This document shows positions 1-9,107 of a stretch of 45,062 nucleotides of DNA, piece after piece. The notes beneath the pieces were generated by a model. It was not told the DNA's origin. It did not search any database and saw nothing but the letters and a program-made list of their open reading frames with translations. Position numbers and translations under genes: made by a program. Location of the stretch: contig CAMAQA010000014.1 in the NCBI GenBank assembly GCA_945860415.1, positions 1 to 45,062 on the forward strand. The letters run 5' to 3'. Each line of letters opens with the position of its first letter. Positions within the stretch are counted from its first letter, which is position 1. The DNA comes from Bacteriovorax stolpii (GTDB lineage Bacteria; Bdellovibrionota; UBA1018).

Positions 1-2993
1 AGCGCCTGCCAGCTTCCAGCCATGCATGCGGCATGAACACCCAGCGAGGTGTTTCTCATCAGGTTGAAGAGATCCAGCTCGACGGACTGCGAGTAGTAAC
101 GAAGGGCATGCTCTGGCACGCCCGCCATGGCAGCCACGGCTGCATGAACGGGTGGCGATAGGCTGCTTCCATGGTCCGTGATCGGTTCGTAATACTGGTA
201 GTTCGTGCGGATCATCTCGGTCGAAAAGCTGGCTGGAAAAAGAAAGGGCAGCATCAGCACATCCGCCTGTTTGCACAGTCGAGAGCGATTCACCCGCTTC
301 CAATCCAGCAGGCGGCGGACGGGGGCTTTCAGGCGGTCATGAGCAGGAAGCGGAAACTCATCGAGCGAGAAAAAGCCATCGAACTGTTCGATCAGTCCAT
401 CCTGATTCGGACCAGGAACATGGAGGTAGCGGACAACCATGGACCATTCCAGGAACTCCTCATCGACAAGTTGAAGGCGCGCCGTGAGGGCTCGCAGCCT
501 CGTCGGGTCGACCTCAAGAAGCCAGTCGCGCGCCCAGAGTGCCTTCTCGAGATTGAACCGTGCCATCCAGTTCGTGTATGCATTGTCGCGGACGCCGTGA
601 TGGTACTCGTCAGGCCCGACGACTCCATCGATGTGATAACGCCCATCCTGAAGCGAAGCCCGACTGCTCCAGAATCTGGCGGTCTCGAACAGCATCTCCA
701 CTCCCTGGTCGAGCATGAACTCCACGTCCTGCGTGCAGTACCAGTACATCCAGATTCCATAAGCGACGTCGGCGGTGACATGGATCTGCTGCGAACCGGT
801 GTAAATCGGAATCTCCGTTCCGCTGCTCCGAAGCAGGATCCTGCTCGGCGTCACATCCTCGCCATTCACGGTGGACTCCCAGGCGAAGCTGGCTCCGCGG
901 AACCCCATGGAAACGGCACGCGTACGCGCGCCATCCAGCGTGAGATAGCGATACTCGAGCATGCGGCGGGCAAACTCCGGAGCTTGAAGCGCGAAGAACG
1001 GAAGCATGAAGACCTCTGCGTCCCAGAAAATATGTCCTTCGTAGCCCCGTCCTGTGAGTGTTCGGGCCGGAATGGAAGTGTACGGCCGTTGAGGCGCCGC
1101 GCTCCTCAAATGATAGGCATTGAAGCGCTGTGATTCGGTCATCCCGGGACTACCTGAAAACGAAATGTCCGCCACTCTCCAGAATCGGCGCCAAGATCGC
1201 CGATGCGAACCGAGCATAGAGTGGAATTGCTGAAAAGGCGTCGTCGGGGCCCCCCGCGCCAGCGCATCGAGGAACTCATCGACATCAGGTGTCCTGCCCT
1301 CAAAAATCGGATCACGTGAATTCAGGCATCGAAGCCTGCGTCGCATGCGGACGATCTGCCCCTCCTTCACAGGCATGGACCAGCCTCGACCGACGCATTC
1401 ACGACCGTCGATTTCGGTGTGAACCGCAAATCCCGCCAAAAATTTGGACCGCCGCGTCTCCATGAGGACAATCTCGGAGAATCCACGAAGGCCGCGCGTT
1501 GACCAGGGAGGCTCATCGGCGGGATGCACCAGTAACAGATGCGGATGCCGCAGGTGGAAATCCGAAAAGTCGGTACCCACCTCGAATTCGAGGCGTCCGG
1601 ACCTGCCGGAAAGCCTGAACTCCACCTCATGTAGCAGCGCGTGGGGGTCCTCCATGGAAGCGGTCCGGAGCGATCGAAGAGCAACCCACCCATCTAGATG
1701 CCGGAAACGCTGGCGTACAGAGAGGATTCCGCTGCCCAGATCCAAGGTTCTTCCCACCTCCTGCTGCTGGTCTTCACGTAATCCGACCGACTGACCATCA
1801 AGGCGAATCTCCAAATGGAGAGGAAATGGAAAGGAGACCAACTCTGCATGCGGACTTTCTTCACGCTCCGGAGCAAGAAACTCGACCTCGGAGTACGGCA
1901 GGAGTGATGACTTGCCGTCGTAGATGCCGGCAATGAACAGATCGGCCTCGGCTCCGGGCAGCCCCACTTCGAGCGCCCCACGAACTCCGAGAAGGCCATT
2001 GCCTACCGCAAACAGCGTCTCCATCTCTCGTTCTCGACCCGGATCGAACGCCTCTTGCTCGATGCACCAGGTCGAATCGCGCGAGATCCCCCAGTCTCGA
2101 TGTGCCACCTGCAGATCCAGAAAATCCAGGAAGACGCTCGGACCTCCCGGGTGGTGCCTCACTCCAGATGGAATTCCTGCCGGCTCCACACCTACTGAGA
2201 CGGCGGTGGCGACCAGGAACTCCGGAATGAGCATCTTGCTGTCGCTGCCAGGCATTCCCGAGGGTGCTCCGAACTCATCGCCTAGAATGACGATCGCGCC
2301 AGGGTCAATCCTTCGGACCTTGACCACGTGGTCGAGGAACCATCGGGCGGAGTCGGATTTATCGGTAAGTCCGATTTCGATGTGCTTGATGTCCGTGGTG
2401 ACCTTGGGCTCTCGGATTCCCGCTTCGAGCGCCAGCTCGATGGCTCTTTCAGTGATCCAGGAAATGGGGCACTCACGCCGCCCGAGTCGTCGTTCCACTG
2501 CCTGAAGGAGTTCTGCGGCGTGAGCCTTCGGCGGATCACTCCAGTTGGGCTCGGGAATCAGATCCAGCTTCCTGCGATTGAGCCGATCAGTCACGACTGT
2601 GGTGGAGATTCCGAACTCTCGCTCGACCAGCTCACGGAGTCCGTGAATTGCCAGATCGAGCCCAACTCGCTCGCTGGAGGTCGACTCTCGGCGGAAATGC
2701 CGAATCATTTGCCCGCTCGAGTCAAATCCGTAGGCCTCGGAACCCCGGTTCATGAGCAGGTAGATGTTGCCCAGACACGAGCGATCCAGATGCCGAAGAA
2801 GCTGATGCTCGATATGTCCCGGGTTGGTGCCCGCAAGGATCGCCATCACCACTCCGTGTTCGAGCAGACGCCCCATGGCCTCAGCCTGGTCCAGAGCGGG
2901 CACGCTCCGCCCCGAAACCGCAGTTCCATCCCAGTCCAATAGGATGGCATCGTAGGAGCGCCGCAGCTCGGGCGGCCAGGCAAGAAGACCCAT
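1..2993 (-). CDS. HAD phosphatase-GH65 glycoside phosphorylase fusion, 3' end cut by window
   Basis: The minus strand is open without a stop from an ATG at 2993 to the window edge (997 codons). Residues about 15-270 form a HAD phosphatase-like domain, with motif I DWDGT (Asp20, Asp22) and a late acidic loop GDEFG followed by GSDSKM. Residues about 300-997 are a glycoside hydrolase family 65 protein: an N-terminal beta-sandwich, then GHIFWDAEVFMLPFF and GPDEYHHGVRDNAYTNWMA, in which Glu796 is the expected general acid. GH65 enzymes phosphorolyse or hydrolyse alpha-glucosides such as trehalose, maltose or kojibiose and release beta-glucose 1-phosphate. A HAD partner would suit sugar-phosphate turnover, either mutase or phosphatase. 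The final visible residues (VHAACMAGSWQA) are a usual GH65 stretch near the end of the catalytic barrel, so roughly the C-terminal sandwich is missing. It is divergent from kup, with 78 bases between. Substrate is not readable. Confidence 0.85.
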   Translation of the reverse strand, partial: MGLLAWPPELRRSYDAILLDWDGTAVSGRSVPALDQAEAMGRLLEHGVVMAILAGTNPGHIEHQLLRHLDRSCLGNIYLLMNRGSEAYGFDSSGQMIRHFRRESTSSERVGLDLAIHGLRELVEREFGISTTVVTDRLNRRKLDLIPEPNWSDPPKAHAAELLQAVERRLGRRECPISWITERAIELALEAGIREPKVTTDIKHIEIGLTDKSDSARWFLDHVVKVRRIDPGAIVILGDEFGAPSGMPGSDSKMLIPEFLVATAVSVGVEPAGIPSGVRHHPGGPSVFLDFLDLQVAHRDWGISRDSTWCIEQEAFDPGREREMETLFAVGNGLLGVRGALEVGLPGAEADLFIAGIYDGKSSLLPYSEVEFLAPEREESPHAELVSFPFPLHLEIRLDGQSVGLREDQQQEVGRTLDLGSGILSVRQRFRHLDGWVALRSLRTASMEDPHALLHEVEFRLSGRSGRLEFEVGTDFSDFHLRHPHLLLVHPADEPPWSTRGLRGFSEIVLMETRRSKFLAGFAVHTEIDGRECVGRGWSMPVKEGQIVRMRRRLRCLNSRDPIFEGRTPDVDEFLDALARGAPTTPFQQFHSMLGSHRRSWRRFWRVADISFSGSPGMTESQRFNAYHLRSAAPQRPYTSIPARTLTGRGYEGHIFWDAEVFMLPFFALQAPEFARRMLEYRYLTLDGARTRAVSMGFRGASFAWESTVNGEDVTPSRILLRSSGTEIPIYTGSQQIHVTADVAYGIWMYWYCTQDVEFMLDQGVEMLFETARFWSSRASLQDGRYHIDGVVGPDEYHHGVRDNAYTNWMARFNLEKALWARDWLLEVDPTRLRALTARLQLVDEEFLEWSMVVRYLHVPGPNQDGLIEQFDGFFSLDEFPLPAHDRLKAPVRRLLDWKRVNRSRLCKQADVLMLPFLFPASFSTEMIRTNYQYYEPITDHGSSLSPPVHAAVAAMAGVPEHALRYYSQSVELDLFNLMRNTSLGVHAACMAGSWQA

Positions 2994-3071
2994 GCCCCAC
3001 GTTCCACTGCAAGACCCGGGAGTCTTGAGATTGCTGTTGACCCCGCCCCGTCCCGGCGCGACACCAAGGAA

Positions 3072-4970
3072 ATGTCCACACCCTCCGGCCAGCAACCCTC
3101 AGGCAAGCGGCTTCGAACCCTCACGATTGCAGCGCTCGGGGTGGTCTACGGCGACATCGGAACGTCTCCTCTCTACGCCATCAAGGAAAGCTTCCATCCC
3201 ACGCATGGGCTGGCGCTCTCGCCGGAAAATGTTCTGGGTATCCTGTCACTGGTTTTCTGGTCGCTGACTCTGGTCGTCACCTTCAAGTACCTGATGTTCA
3301 TCCTTCGCGCCGATAACCAAGGCGAGGGTGGAATCATGGCTCTTCTCGCATTGGTGCTGCCAAAACTTCACCAAGGAGCACTCAATCGTTCCAAGGTACT
3401 CATCATCTCATTGGGGCTTTTCGGGGCTGCGCTCCTGTATGGAGATGGCGTCATCACTCCGGCAATTTCTGTGTTGTCGGCAGTAGAGGGCCTTGAAGTC
3501 GCAACGCCCACCTTTCAACCGTATGTCGTTCCACTCACTGTAGTGATTCTGGCCGCTCTCTTTCTTAGCCAGAGCAAAGGAACGGCGGCACTGGGCGCGA
3601 TCTTCGGGCGAATCACCTTGCTGTGGTTCATCACCCTCACTCTCACTGGGCTTCCCTGGATTTTCAGGCGTCCGGATATTCTGAGCGCGATGGATCCGAT
3701 GCACGCCATCGGGTTTTTTGTCAGGAATGGCTGGCACGGGTTCTGGGTGCTTGGTGCAGTGGTGTTGTGCATTACCGGCGGCGAGGCCCTTTACGCGGAT
3801 ATGGGTCACTTTGGACGAAAGCCCATTCGAATCGGATGGCTGGCCATCGTATTTCCAGCACTGCTGGTCAATTATCTGGGTCAAGGCGCGCTGATTCTCG
3901 AAAAAGGAGTCGAGGCGGTGCAAAATCCATTTTTTGCGCTGGTCTCAGGCTGGATGATCTACCCCCTGGTGATCATCTCCACGGCCGCCACAGTGATCGC
4001 ATCCCAGGCCTTGATCTCCGGAGCCTTTTCGCTCACGCAGCAGGCGGTTCAGCTCGGATATTTTCCGCGAACGACGATCCGCCACACCTCTCGAGAGACT
4101 GAGGGTCAGATTTACGTTCCCCGGGTCAATACACTACTCATGATCTCGTGTATCGCACTGGTCCTGGGTTTCAGGCAGTCCACGAACCTGGCCGCAGCTT
4201 ACGGAATTGCCGTCACGGCCACCATGGCCATCACCTCCGTTCTGTTCTTTGTGGTCGCCGTAAAAATCTGGAACTGGTCGCTCCTTCAGGCAGGCACCCT
4301 GGTCGCTGGATTTCTTTTTATCGATCTTGCGTTTTTCGGAGCCAATATCGTCAAACTTGCTGACGGAGGCTGGGTGCCAGTAGTGATGGCAGTTTCGATT
4401 TTCGCCATCATGACCACCTGGAAGCGTGGCCGCGATGCGCTTGGAGCCATTCTTTCGGAGAAATCCATTCCACTCCAGGAATTCATCGATGAGTTGGTCC
4501 AGAAGAAGACGGTTCGCGTTCCCGGAACGGCAGTATTTATGACTCTGAGCCGGAACGTGGCGCCCTCGGTCCTTCAGCATCACCTGAAGCACAATCGATC
4601 GCTGCATGAACGCGTGATCCTGCTCTCGATTCTCACCGAACACACTCCGGAAGTTCCTGCGCTCCAGAAGGTCCGCGTCACGGAACTCTCGAACGGATTC
4701 TTCAAGGTCACGGCACGCTACGGCTACATGGAAACTCCGGACGTCTCGGAGATGCTGATTTTTGCGATGGGTGCTGGTCTGCCGATCGAGCTCGAGAAGC
4801 TCAGCTTCTATCTCGGACGCGAGAGCATTCTACCGAACGGAACCACCCGGATGGCGGGATGGCGCAAGCGCCTATTCATCCTCTTTTCGAAAAACGCGCG
4901 GCCCGCGACCGAGTACTTCCGGCTGCCTCCGGACCAGGTGATCGAAGTGGGCGCTCAAATCAGCATCTGA
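3072..4970 (+). CDS. kup: Low-affinity potassium uptake transporter Kup
   Basis: The 632-residue product matches the Kup/HAK/KT family, proton-coupled potassium importers of the inner membrane; family members are usually near 620-630 residues. The hallmark GVVYGDIGTSPLYA lies at residues 23-36, and about twelve hydrophobic segments occupy the first 430 residues. A soluble C-terminal cytoplasmic domain of about 180 residues follows. The start ATG has an AAGGA ribosome site just upstream (CACCAAGGAAATG). It is transcribed away from the HAD-GH65 gene and converges on a small hypothetical gene, with only seven bases between stop codons and no obvious terminator. No c-di-AMP riboswitch is visible upstream; the region is only 78 bases. 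Confidence 0.96.
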   Translation: MSTPSGQQPSGKRLRTLTIAALGVVYGDIGTSPLYAIKESFHPTHGLALSPENVLGILSLVFWSLTLVVTFKYLMFILRADNQGEGGIMALLALVLPKLHQGALNRSKVLIISLGLFGAALLYGDGVITPAISVLSAVEGLEVATPTFQPYVVPLTVVILAALFLSQSKGTAALGAIFGRITLLWFITLTLTGLPWIFRRPDILSAMDPMHAIGFFVRNGWHGFWVLGAVVLCITGGEALYADMGHFGRKPIRIGWLAIVFPALLVNYLGQGALILEKGVEAVQNPFFALVSGWMIYPLVIISTAATVIASQALISGAFSLTQQAVQLGYFPRTTIRHTSRETEGQIYVPRVNTLLMISCIALVLGFRQSTNLAAAYGIAVTATMAITSVLFFVVAVKIWNWSLLQAGTLVAGFLFIDLAFFGANIVKLADGGWVPVVMAVSIFAIMTTWKRGRDALGAILSEKSIPLQEFIDELVQKKTVRVPGTAVFMTLSRNVAPSVLQHHLKHNRSLHERVILLSILTEHTPEVPALQKVRVTELSNGFFKVTARYGYMETPDVSEMLIFAMGAGLPIELEKLSFYLGRESILPNGTTRMAGWRKRLFILFSKNARPATEYFRLPPDQVIEVGAQISI

Positions 4971-4977
4971 TCTGTAC

Positions 4978-5379
4978 TTAAGACGGAAATAGAACAGACA
5001 AAGCCTGCTCGGGCGAGAGGTCTCCTGATGCCACTGCACGAAGCACCGTCAGCCGGGCGTCGTCTGCCGTGGTGATCTCTCGCTGAACTTCGACGACCGC
5101 AGGCTTTACCGCAGTTGCAGCGGCCTCGACGCTCGAGGGCATCACGCCGTTCATCTCGTACATGAGGCGGGCCATCTTCTCGCGGAAACCCGAAGGAAGC
5201 TCGCGCTCAAAGGCTTCCATATCCTTCTGGACATCAAAACCGGCCATCGCATTGTGCATCAGCGCCTGCATGCGCGACAGCATTCCGGGCGGCAGTTCCT
5301 GAACCAGCTGGCTCATCTTCATGAGCACTTCAGGACTGAGCTTCGAGGGATCCATCATCCGAGGGTCAAAAAGGGACAT
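4978..5379 (-). CDS. Small Met-rich helical protein of unknown function
   Basis: This is a 133-residue cytoplasmic protein with no signal peptide or membrane segment. The frame stays open further upstream, but the ATG at 5379 has an AAGG site six bases before it and the protein texture begins there (MSLFDPRMMDPSKL). The first 75 residues are rich in Met, Leu and acidic residues and look helical. The last 28 residues (RLTVLRAVASGDLSPEQALS and on) fit the short helix-turn-helix pattern 'xLxxVxxGxlsPEeAlxLL' that ends SHOCT-like and related small proteins. It is divergent from the SNF2 gene with only 31 bases between, so the two promoters must overlap or sit inside neighbouring coding sequence. 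I do not recognise the family. Confidence 0.65.
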   Translation of the reverse strand: MSLFDPRMMDPSKLSPEVLMKMSQLVQELPPGMLSRMQALMHNAMAGFDVQKDMEAFERELPSGFREKMARLMYEMNGVMPSSVEAAATAVKPAVVEVQREITTADDARLTVLRAVASGDLSPEQALSVLFPS

Positions 5380-5410
5380 GCCAGCCTTGTAACATGGTAA
5401 GCCCGAGGTC

Positions 5411-8371
5411 GTGGCAGAATTCCAGATTCCCCCATCGATGCAGGGCTTCCTGAATGGGCTCCAGAAGGAAACACTTCCTGGTGTTTGGACCAAGGGCGTC
5501 GGATTGGCACGGTCCGGCATGGTCCAGCTCGAACGCTTCGGAGAGGATGAGATCGTCGCGCGAGTGCGCAACCCTGATCGTCCGATCAGCGCCAAGGTCC
5601 AGCTCTGGCCTGGAGATGAAGATCACTTTTGCGACTGCAGCGAACGTGCAAATCCGTGCTTTCACGTTGCCGCCTGCGTGGCGGCATTAAAAACTGGCGC
5701 GGCCCAAATCCTGCCGACCTCGGGCGAAGCCGCCGATCGTGGCACTACGGGATTGCTTCGATATCGTTTTCGTCGACTGCAACAAGAGCACAAACTCGTC
5801 TTTGAAAGGCTTCTCGACGGAAATCCGTTTCCAGAGTCGCTTGTCGCAACCATCGGGGGAATCGAATCGGGTAGGCTCACCGGAACCCGAATCGCCGCCA
5901 CGCAGGAAGACTTCGGTGTCGATCGGGTGCTTGCCACCTACCTGCCATCGGCGCGAACTGCAGCAGCCCTCGAACAGCTTTCGAATCGCCGCGAATTCCT
6001 GGAAAAGCTGCTCACGGCACTTCGCGACGTCGGCAGGGTCGAGCTGGATGGCGTCGTCGTCGGCATCGGAACTCCCACTACAGGATTTCATGTGGAGGTG
6101 AAGGACGAGGGTGACGGCTTTCGCCTGATGGCGATCCAGGAGACGCATGAGCTTTTCGCAAATGGCCTGGTCCTCCAAAACGGCCAGCTTCGAGTGCTTC
6201 GTGACCCGGGTCTGTCAGAGCAGGAGCGTGGACTTCTATCCGGTGACGGTCGGATCTTTCGAGGACAGGAGGTGCGAGCCCTCGTCGTCGAGATCCTGCC
6301 CTCGCTCGAAAGAAAAGTTTCGATCACCGTTCGAACCAATCGTCTTCCGAAAGTCAATGAAGGCCCCCCGCGCATCCGTATCGAGCTTCAGCGCCTCGGT
6401 GAACTCGAGCTCGCGGCCTCGGCGTCGATCGATTATCCGAACGCGTTTTCCGCCCGCGATCCGAAGCTCGAGCAGGAGCTGATGAGGCGCCTTCAATCCG
6501 AATTCCACCTCACCCCCGGACATCGCGCTCGCTTTGCGGGCCTTCAGGCCACCACCTTTGCGGCACAGGTCCGCGAGTCCGCCGCGAAGGATCCCCAGGC
6601 GATCGTGATCGCAGGAGACGGACTGCACCACTTCACGGTGCACGGCCAGCTCCAGCTGAGCTTGCCTCGGGACGAAGCGACTCCGGGACTATCCTTCCGG
6701 ATCGATCCTGAGTTTTCCACTTCCGAAGGTCTTGCTGCGGATCCCGGCCGGGTGCTCGCTGCCTGGCGCGAGGGTTCGTCATTGGTGCCCCTCATGAATG
6801 GCGGTTTTGCGGCCGTGCCTCGTGAGGTGCTGGCCAGGCACGGAAAAATCCTGCAGCGCCTGCTCGATCTCCAGGACCGCCATTCCGGAAAACTTCCTGC
6901 CTACGCGATCCATGAGGTGAGCGCGCTGCGGAAAGAGCTGCTGGAGAAGGAGATCGCCGATCCGACGGAAAGGGTTCGCGAGATGGCGGAGCAGTTTGCA
7001 GGCATTCCAGAAGCCTCCTTGCCAGGCGATCTCCAGGCAGACCTTCGTGCGTACCAGAGGCAGGGTGTGAACTGGCTCTGCTACTTGAGGGATTCCGGAA
7101 TGAGTGCCCTGCTTGCCGACGACATGGGCCTCGGAAAGACCCTGCAGGCCCTCTGTTCGATTCGAGGAAGGACGCTGATCGTGGCGCCTTCGAGCGTGCT
7201 CCAGGGCTGGGCGGACCAGGCCGCAAGATTTCGCCCCGGACTTCGAGTGAACCTCTACTGGGGACCACAACGCCGGCATGACCCATCCGCAGATCTCACC
7301 ATCACCAGCTACGGTCTGCTGCGCCAGGACCCGTCGATCGTCGATCAGCAGTGGGATAGCGCCATTCTCGACGAGGCGCAGACGATCAAGAACCCCGAAT
7401 CGCAGGTGGCTCGCGCCGCGCACCACATCCGCGCATCTTTCCGGATCGCCCTGAGCGGCACCCCCGTCGAGAATCGCCTCGAGGACTTGTGGAGTCAGTT
7501 TGAATTCCTGAATCCCGGGTTGCTCGGTTCGCGTCGTGACTTCCAGGAAGACTGGGCAACTCCGAGCCAACGCGGCGACTCGCGAGCTGCCACCCGGCTC
7601 AGGCGGAGGATTCATCCGTTCATCCTGCGACGCCTCAAGCGCGATGTGGCACCAGAGCTTCCTCCGAAGACCGAAGTGGTCCTGCAGTGCGACCTGTCCG
7701 ATGCCGAGCAGGAGCTGTACTCTGCCCTCCTCTCGGCCACCCGGCGCGAGGTCCAGGACACACTCGAAGAGGGCGGATCGGTTTTCAGCGCGCTCGAGCT
7801 CCTTCTGAGGCTGCGCCAGGCCAGCTGCCATGCGGCGCTGCTGCCCGGACAAAAGGCCGAGACCTCGGCAAAGCTCGAACTCCTGCTGGAGAATCTCGAA
7901 ACGACCCTCGCCGAAGGCCATCGCGCACTCATCTTCTCGCAATGGACCTCGCTGCTCGACCTGATCGAACCGAAGCTCCGCTCTGCAGGCATCCGCTTTT
8001 CGCGACTGGACGGCTCCACGACAGACCGGGCTTCGGTCGTCTCGGAGTTTCAGTCGCCGGACGGACCTGAAGTGATGCTGCTCTCGCTCAAGGCGGGTGG
8101 CGTCGGAATTACACTGACTACCGCCGATCACGTATTCCTGATGGACAGCTGGTGGAATCCGGCCGTGGAGGACCAGGCTGCCGATCGGGTGCACCGCATT
8201 GGACAAGAGAACCCGGTCCTGGTCTGCCGAATCGTTGCACGAGGAACGGTAGAAGAAAAAATCCTGGAACTTCAGAAGCGCAAGCAGGCCATCTCGCAGA
8301 GCGTGATCGGCGCCAGTGGGGCGGCAACCGCCGGACTCACGCGCGAAGACCTTCAGTGGCTTTTAGAATAG
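5411..8371 (+). CDS. SWIM zinc finger SNF2-family DEAD/H helicase
   Basis: The 986-residue protein is a bacterial Swi2/Snf2 ATPase of the RapA/HepA-like superfamily 2. An N-terminal SWIM zinc finger (Cys74, Cys76, Cys83, His85; CxC-x6-CxH) is followed by a long linker and the SNF2 motor. The motor shows Walker A DDMGLGKT (Lys576), DEAQ box 654-657, motif III SGTPVENRLEDLWSQF, and the C-terminal lobe with IFSQWTSLLDL, LKAGGVGITLT and the arginine-finger motif DRVHRIGQ. Such proteins move along duplex DNA or remodel protein-DNA complexes; the bacterial SWIM versions have no well-settled role. The start is GTG at 5411; an in-frame ATG at 5438 is possible. The end overlaps the convergent arrestin-like gene by nine bases. 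The protein is cytoplasmic. Confidence 0.93.
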   Translation: MAEFQIPPSMQGFLNGLQKETLPGVWTKGVGLARSGMVQLERFGEDEIVARVRNPDRPISAKVQLWPGDEDHFCDCSERANPCFHVAACVAALKTGAAQILPTSGEAADRGTTGLLRYRFRRLQQEHKLVFERLLDGNPFPESLVATIGGIESGRLTGTRIAATQEDFGVDRVLATYLPSARTAAALEQLSNRREFLEKLLTALRDVGRVELDGVVVGIGTPTTGFHVEVKDEGDGFRLMAIQETHELFANGLVLQNGQLRVLRDPGLSEQERGLLSGDGRIFRGQEVRALVVEILPSLERKVSITVRTNRLPKVNEGPPRIRIELQRLGELELAASASIDYPNAFSARDPKLEQELMRRLQSEFHLTPGHRARFAGLQATTFAAQVRESAAKDPQAIVIAGDGLHHFTVHGQLQLSLPRDEATPGLSFRIDPEFSTSEGLAADPGRVLAAWREGSSLVPLMNGGFAAVPREVLARHGKILQRLLDLQDRHSGKLPAYAIHEVSALRKELLEKEIADPTERVREMAEQFAGIPEASLPGDLQADLRAYQRQGVNWLCYLRDSGMSALLADDMGLGKTLQALCSIRGRTLIVAPSSVLQGWADQAARFRPGLRVNLYWGPQRRHDPSADLTITSYGLLRQDPSIVDQQWDSAILDEAQTIKNPESQVARAAHHIRASFRIALSGTPVENRLEDLWSQFEFLNPGLLGSRRDFQEDWATPSQRGDSRAATRLRRRIHPFILRRLKRDVAPELPPKTEVVLQCDLSDAEQELYSALLSATRREVQDTLEEGGSVFSALELLLRLRQASCHAALLPGQKAETSAKLELLLENLETTLAEGHRALIFSQWTSLLDLIEPKLRSAGIRFSRLDGSTTDRASVVSEFQSPDGPEVMLLSLKAGGVGITLTTADHVFLMDSWWNPAVEDQAADRVHRIGQENPVLVCRIVARGTVEEKILELQKRKQAISQSVIGASGAATAGLTREDLQWLLE

Positions 8372-9106
8372 AATCTTGGACTCTACGGTCGACACGGCTT
8401 CTGCCACGAACTTCTGGATGCTGTCGAAGTTCACTCGGCCGCTCGGAGTCAGATAATCCACCGAACCCAGCACCTGTTCAACCTTGCGACTGGTGGTCGA
8501 CACCTTCGTCGGAAGTGCTCCTGCACCCACCTGCTTGACCTCAAAATCATAGTCAACCTGAAGATCCGGATTGCCGGACTCCTCAGTAAATCGAAGAGTG
8601 AGGACCAGGCCCTCGAGTGCCGAAAAACGCTGTCCATCCGGAGCCGAAAATTTTGCTTCGACTCCCGACTTCGACTGCTTGTACGACTTGAATCCAAAGT
8701 GGTGCTGGGCCTGGAGCGTGGACGTAAACTCCTGGATGACAGGCGATGGCTGGATCTGCAGCTGCAGTGATCCGGGGCCACAGGTAACGAAGGCGCTCGA
8801 GACCGAATCCGTGATGGGCGCATTCAGGCCGAGCTCGAATTGAAACTCACGCGAGAGCTCGCCGCCAGGGGTGATCTCGCCCGAGATTTCATGCTTCATC
8901 AGGGGCTTGAACGCCGTCTCGGATTTCTTCTTCACCGCGCTGAGCTGGGCGCGGCAGAGCTGGACGTCAACGCCGGCTGCGGCATGCGGCGTCGCCCCAC
9001 GGTTCCGGAGCGTCAGGCGCCCGCGCACGACCTCGCCCTGTTTCCAGCGCTCACCGTCGATTTCAATGATGATCTCCAAAGGCTTCGCAAAAAAGCTTCC
9101 ACGCAT
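8363..9106 (-). CDS. Arrestin-like/Spo0M-like (SpoOM family) protein
   Basis: The 247-residue product starts at ATG 9106, just after the stop of the upstream gene (TGA, one base, ATG), so translation is probably coupled. A longer in-frame version would run back into that upstream gene and is not favoured. The N-terminal half (MRGSFFAKPLEIIIEIDGER, then GEVVRGRLTLRNRG) has the beta-sandwich pattern of Spo0M and arrestin-N domains. The extended beta-rich C-terminal half fits a second arrestin-like lobe. Spo0M proteins are cytoplasmic and are linked to sporulation or cytoskeletal control in Bacillus; in Gram-negatives the role is not known. There is no signal peptide or membrane segment. It overlaps the SNF2 gene convergently. 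Confidence 0.6.
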   Translation of the reverse strand: MRGSFFAKPLEIIIEIDGERWKQGEVVRGRLTLRNRGATPHAAAGVDVQLCRAQLSAVKKKSETAFKPLMKHEISGEITPGGELSREFQFELGLNAPITDSVSSAFVTCGPGSLQLQIQPSPVIQEFTSTLQAQHHFGFKSYKQSKSGVEAKFSAPDGQRFSALEGLVLTLRFTEESGNPDLQVDYDFEVKQVGAGALPTKVSTTSRKVEQVLGSVDYLTPSGRVNFDSIQKFVAEAVSTVESKILF

Positions 9107-9107
9107 C

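Noticed and set aside
171..1133. A 320-codon plus-strand frame
   Set aside because: It is the exact complement frame of the GH65 domain, which contains the catalytic EYHH and HIFWD motifs on the minus strand.
6779..8206. A 475-codon minus-strand frame
   Set aside because: It is antisense to the SNF2 motor motifs, which are plainly conserved on the other strand.
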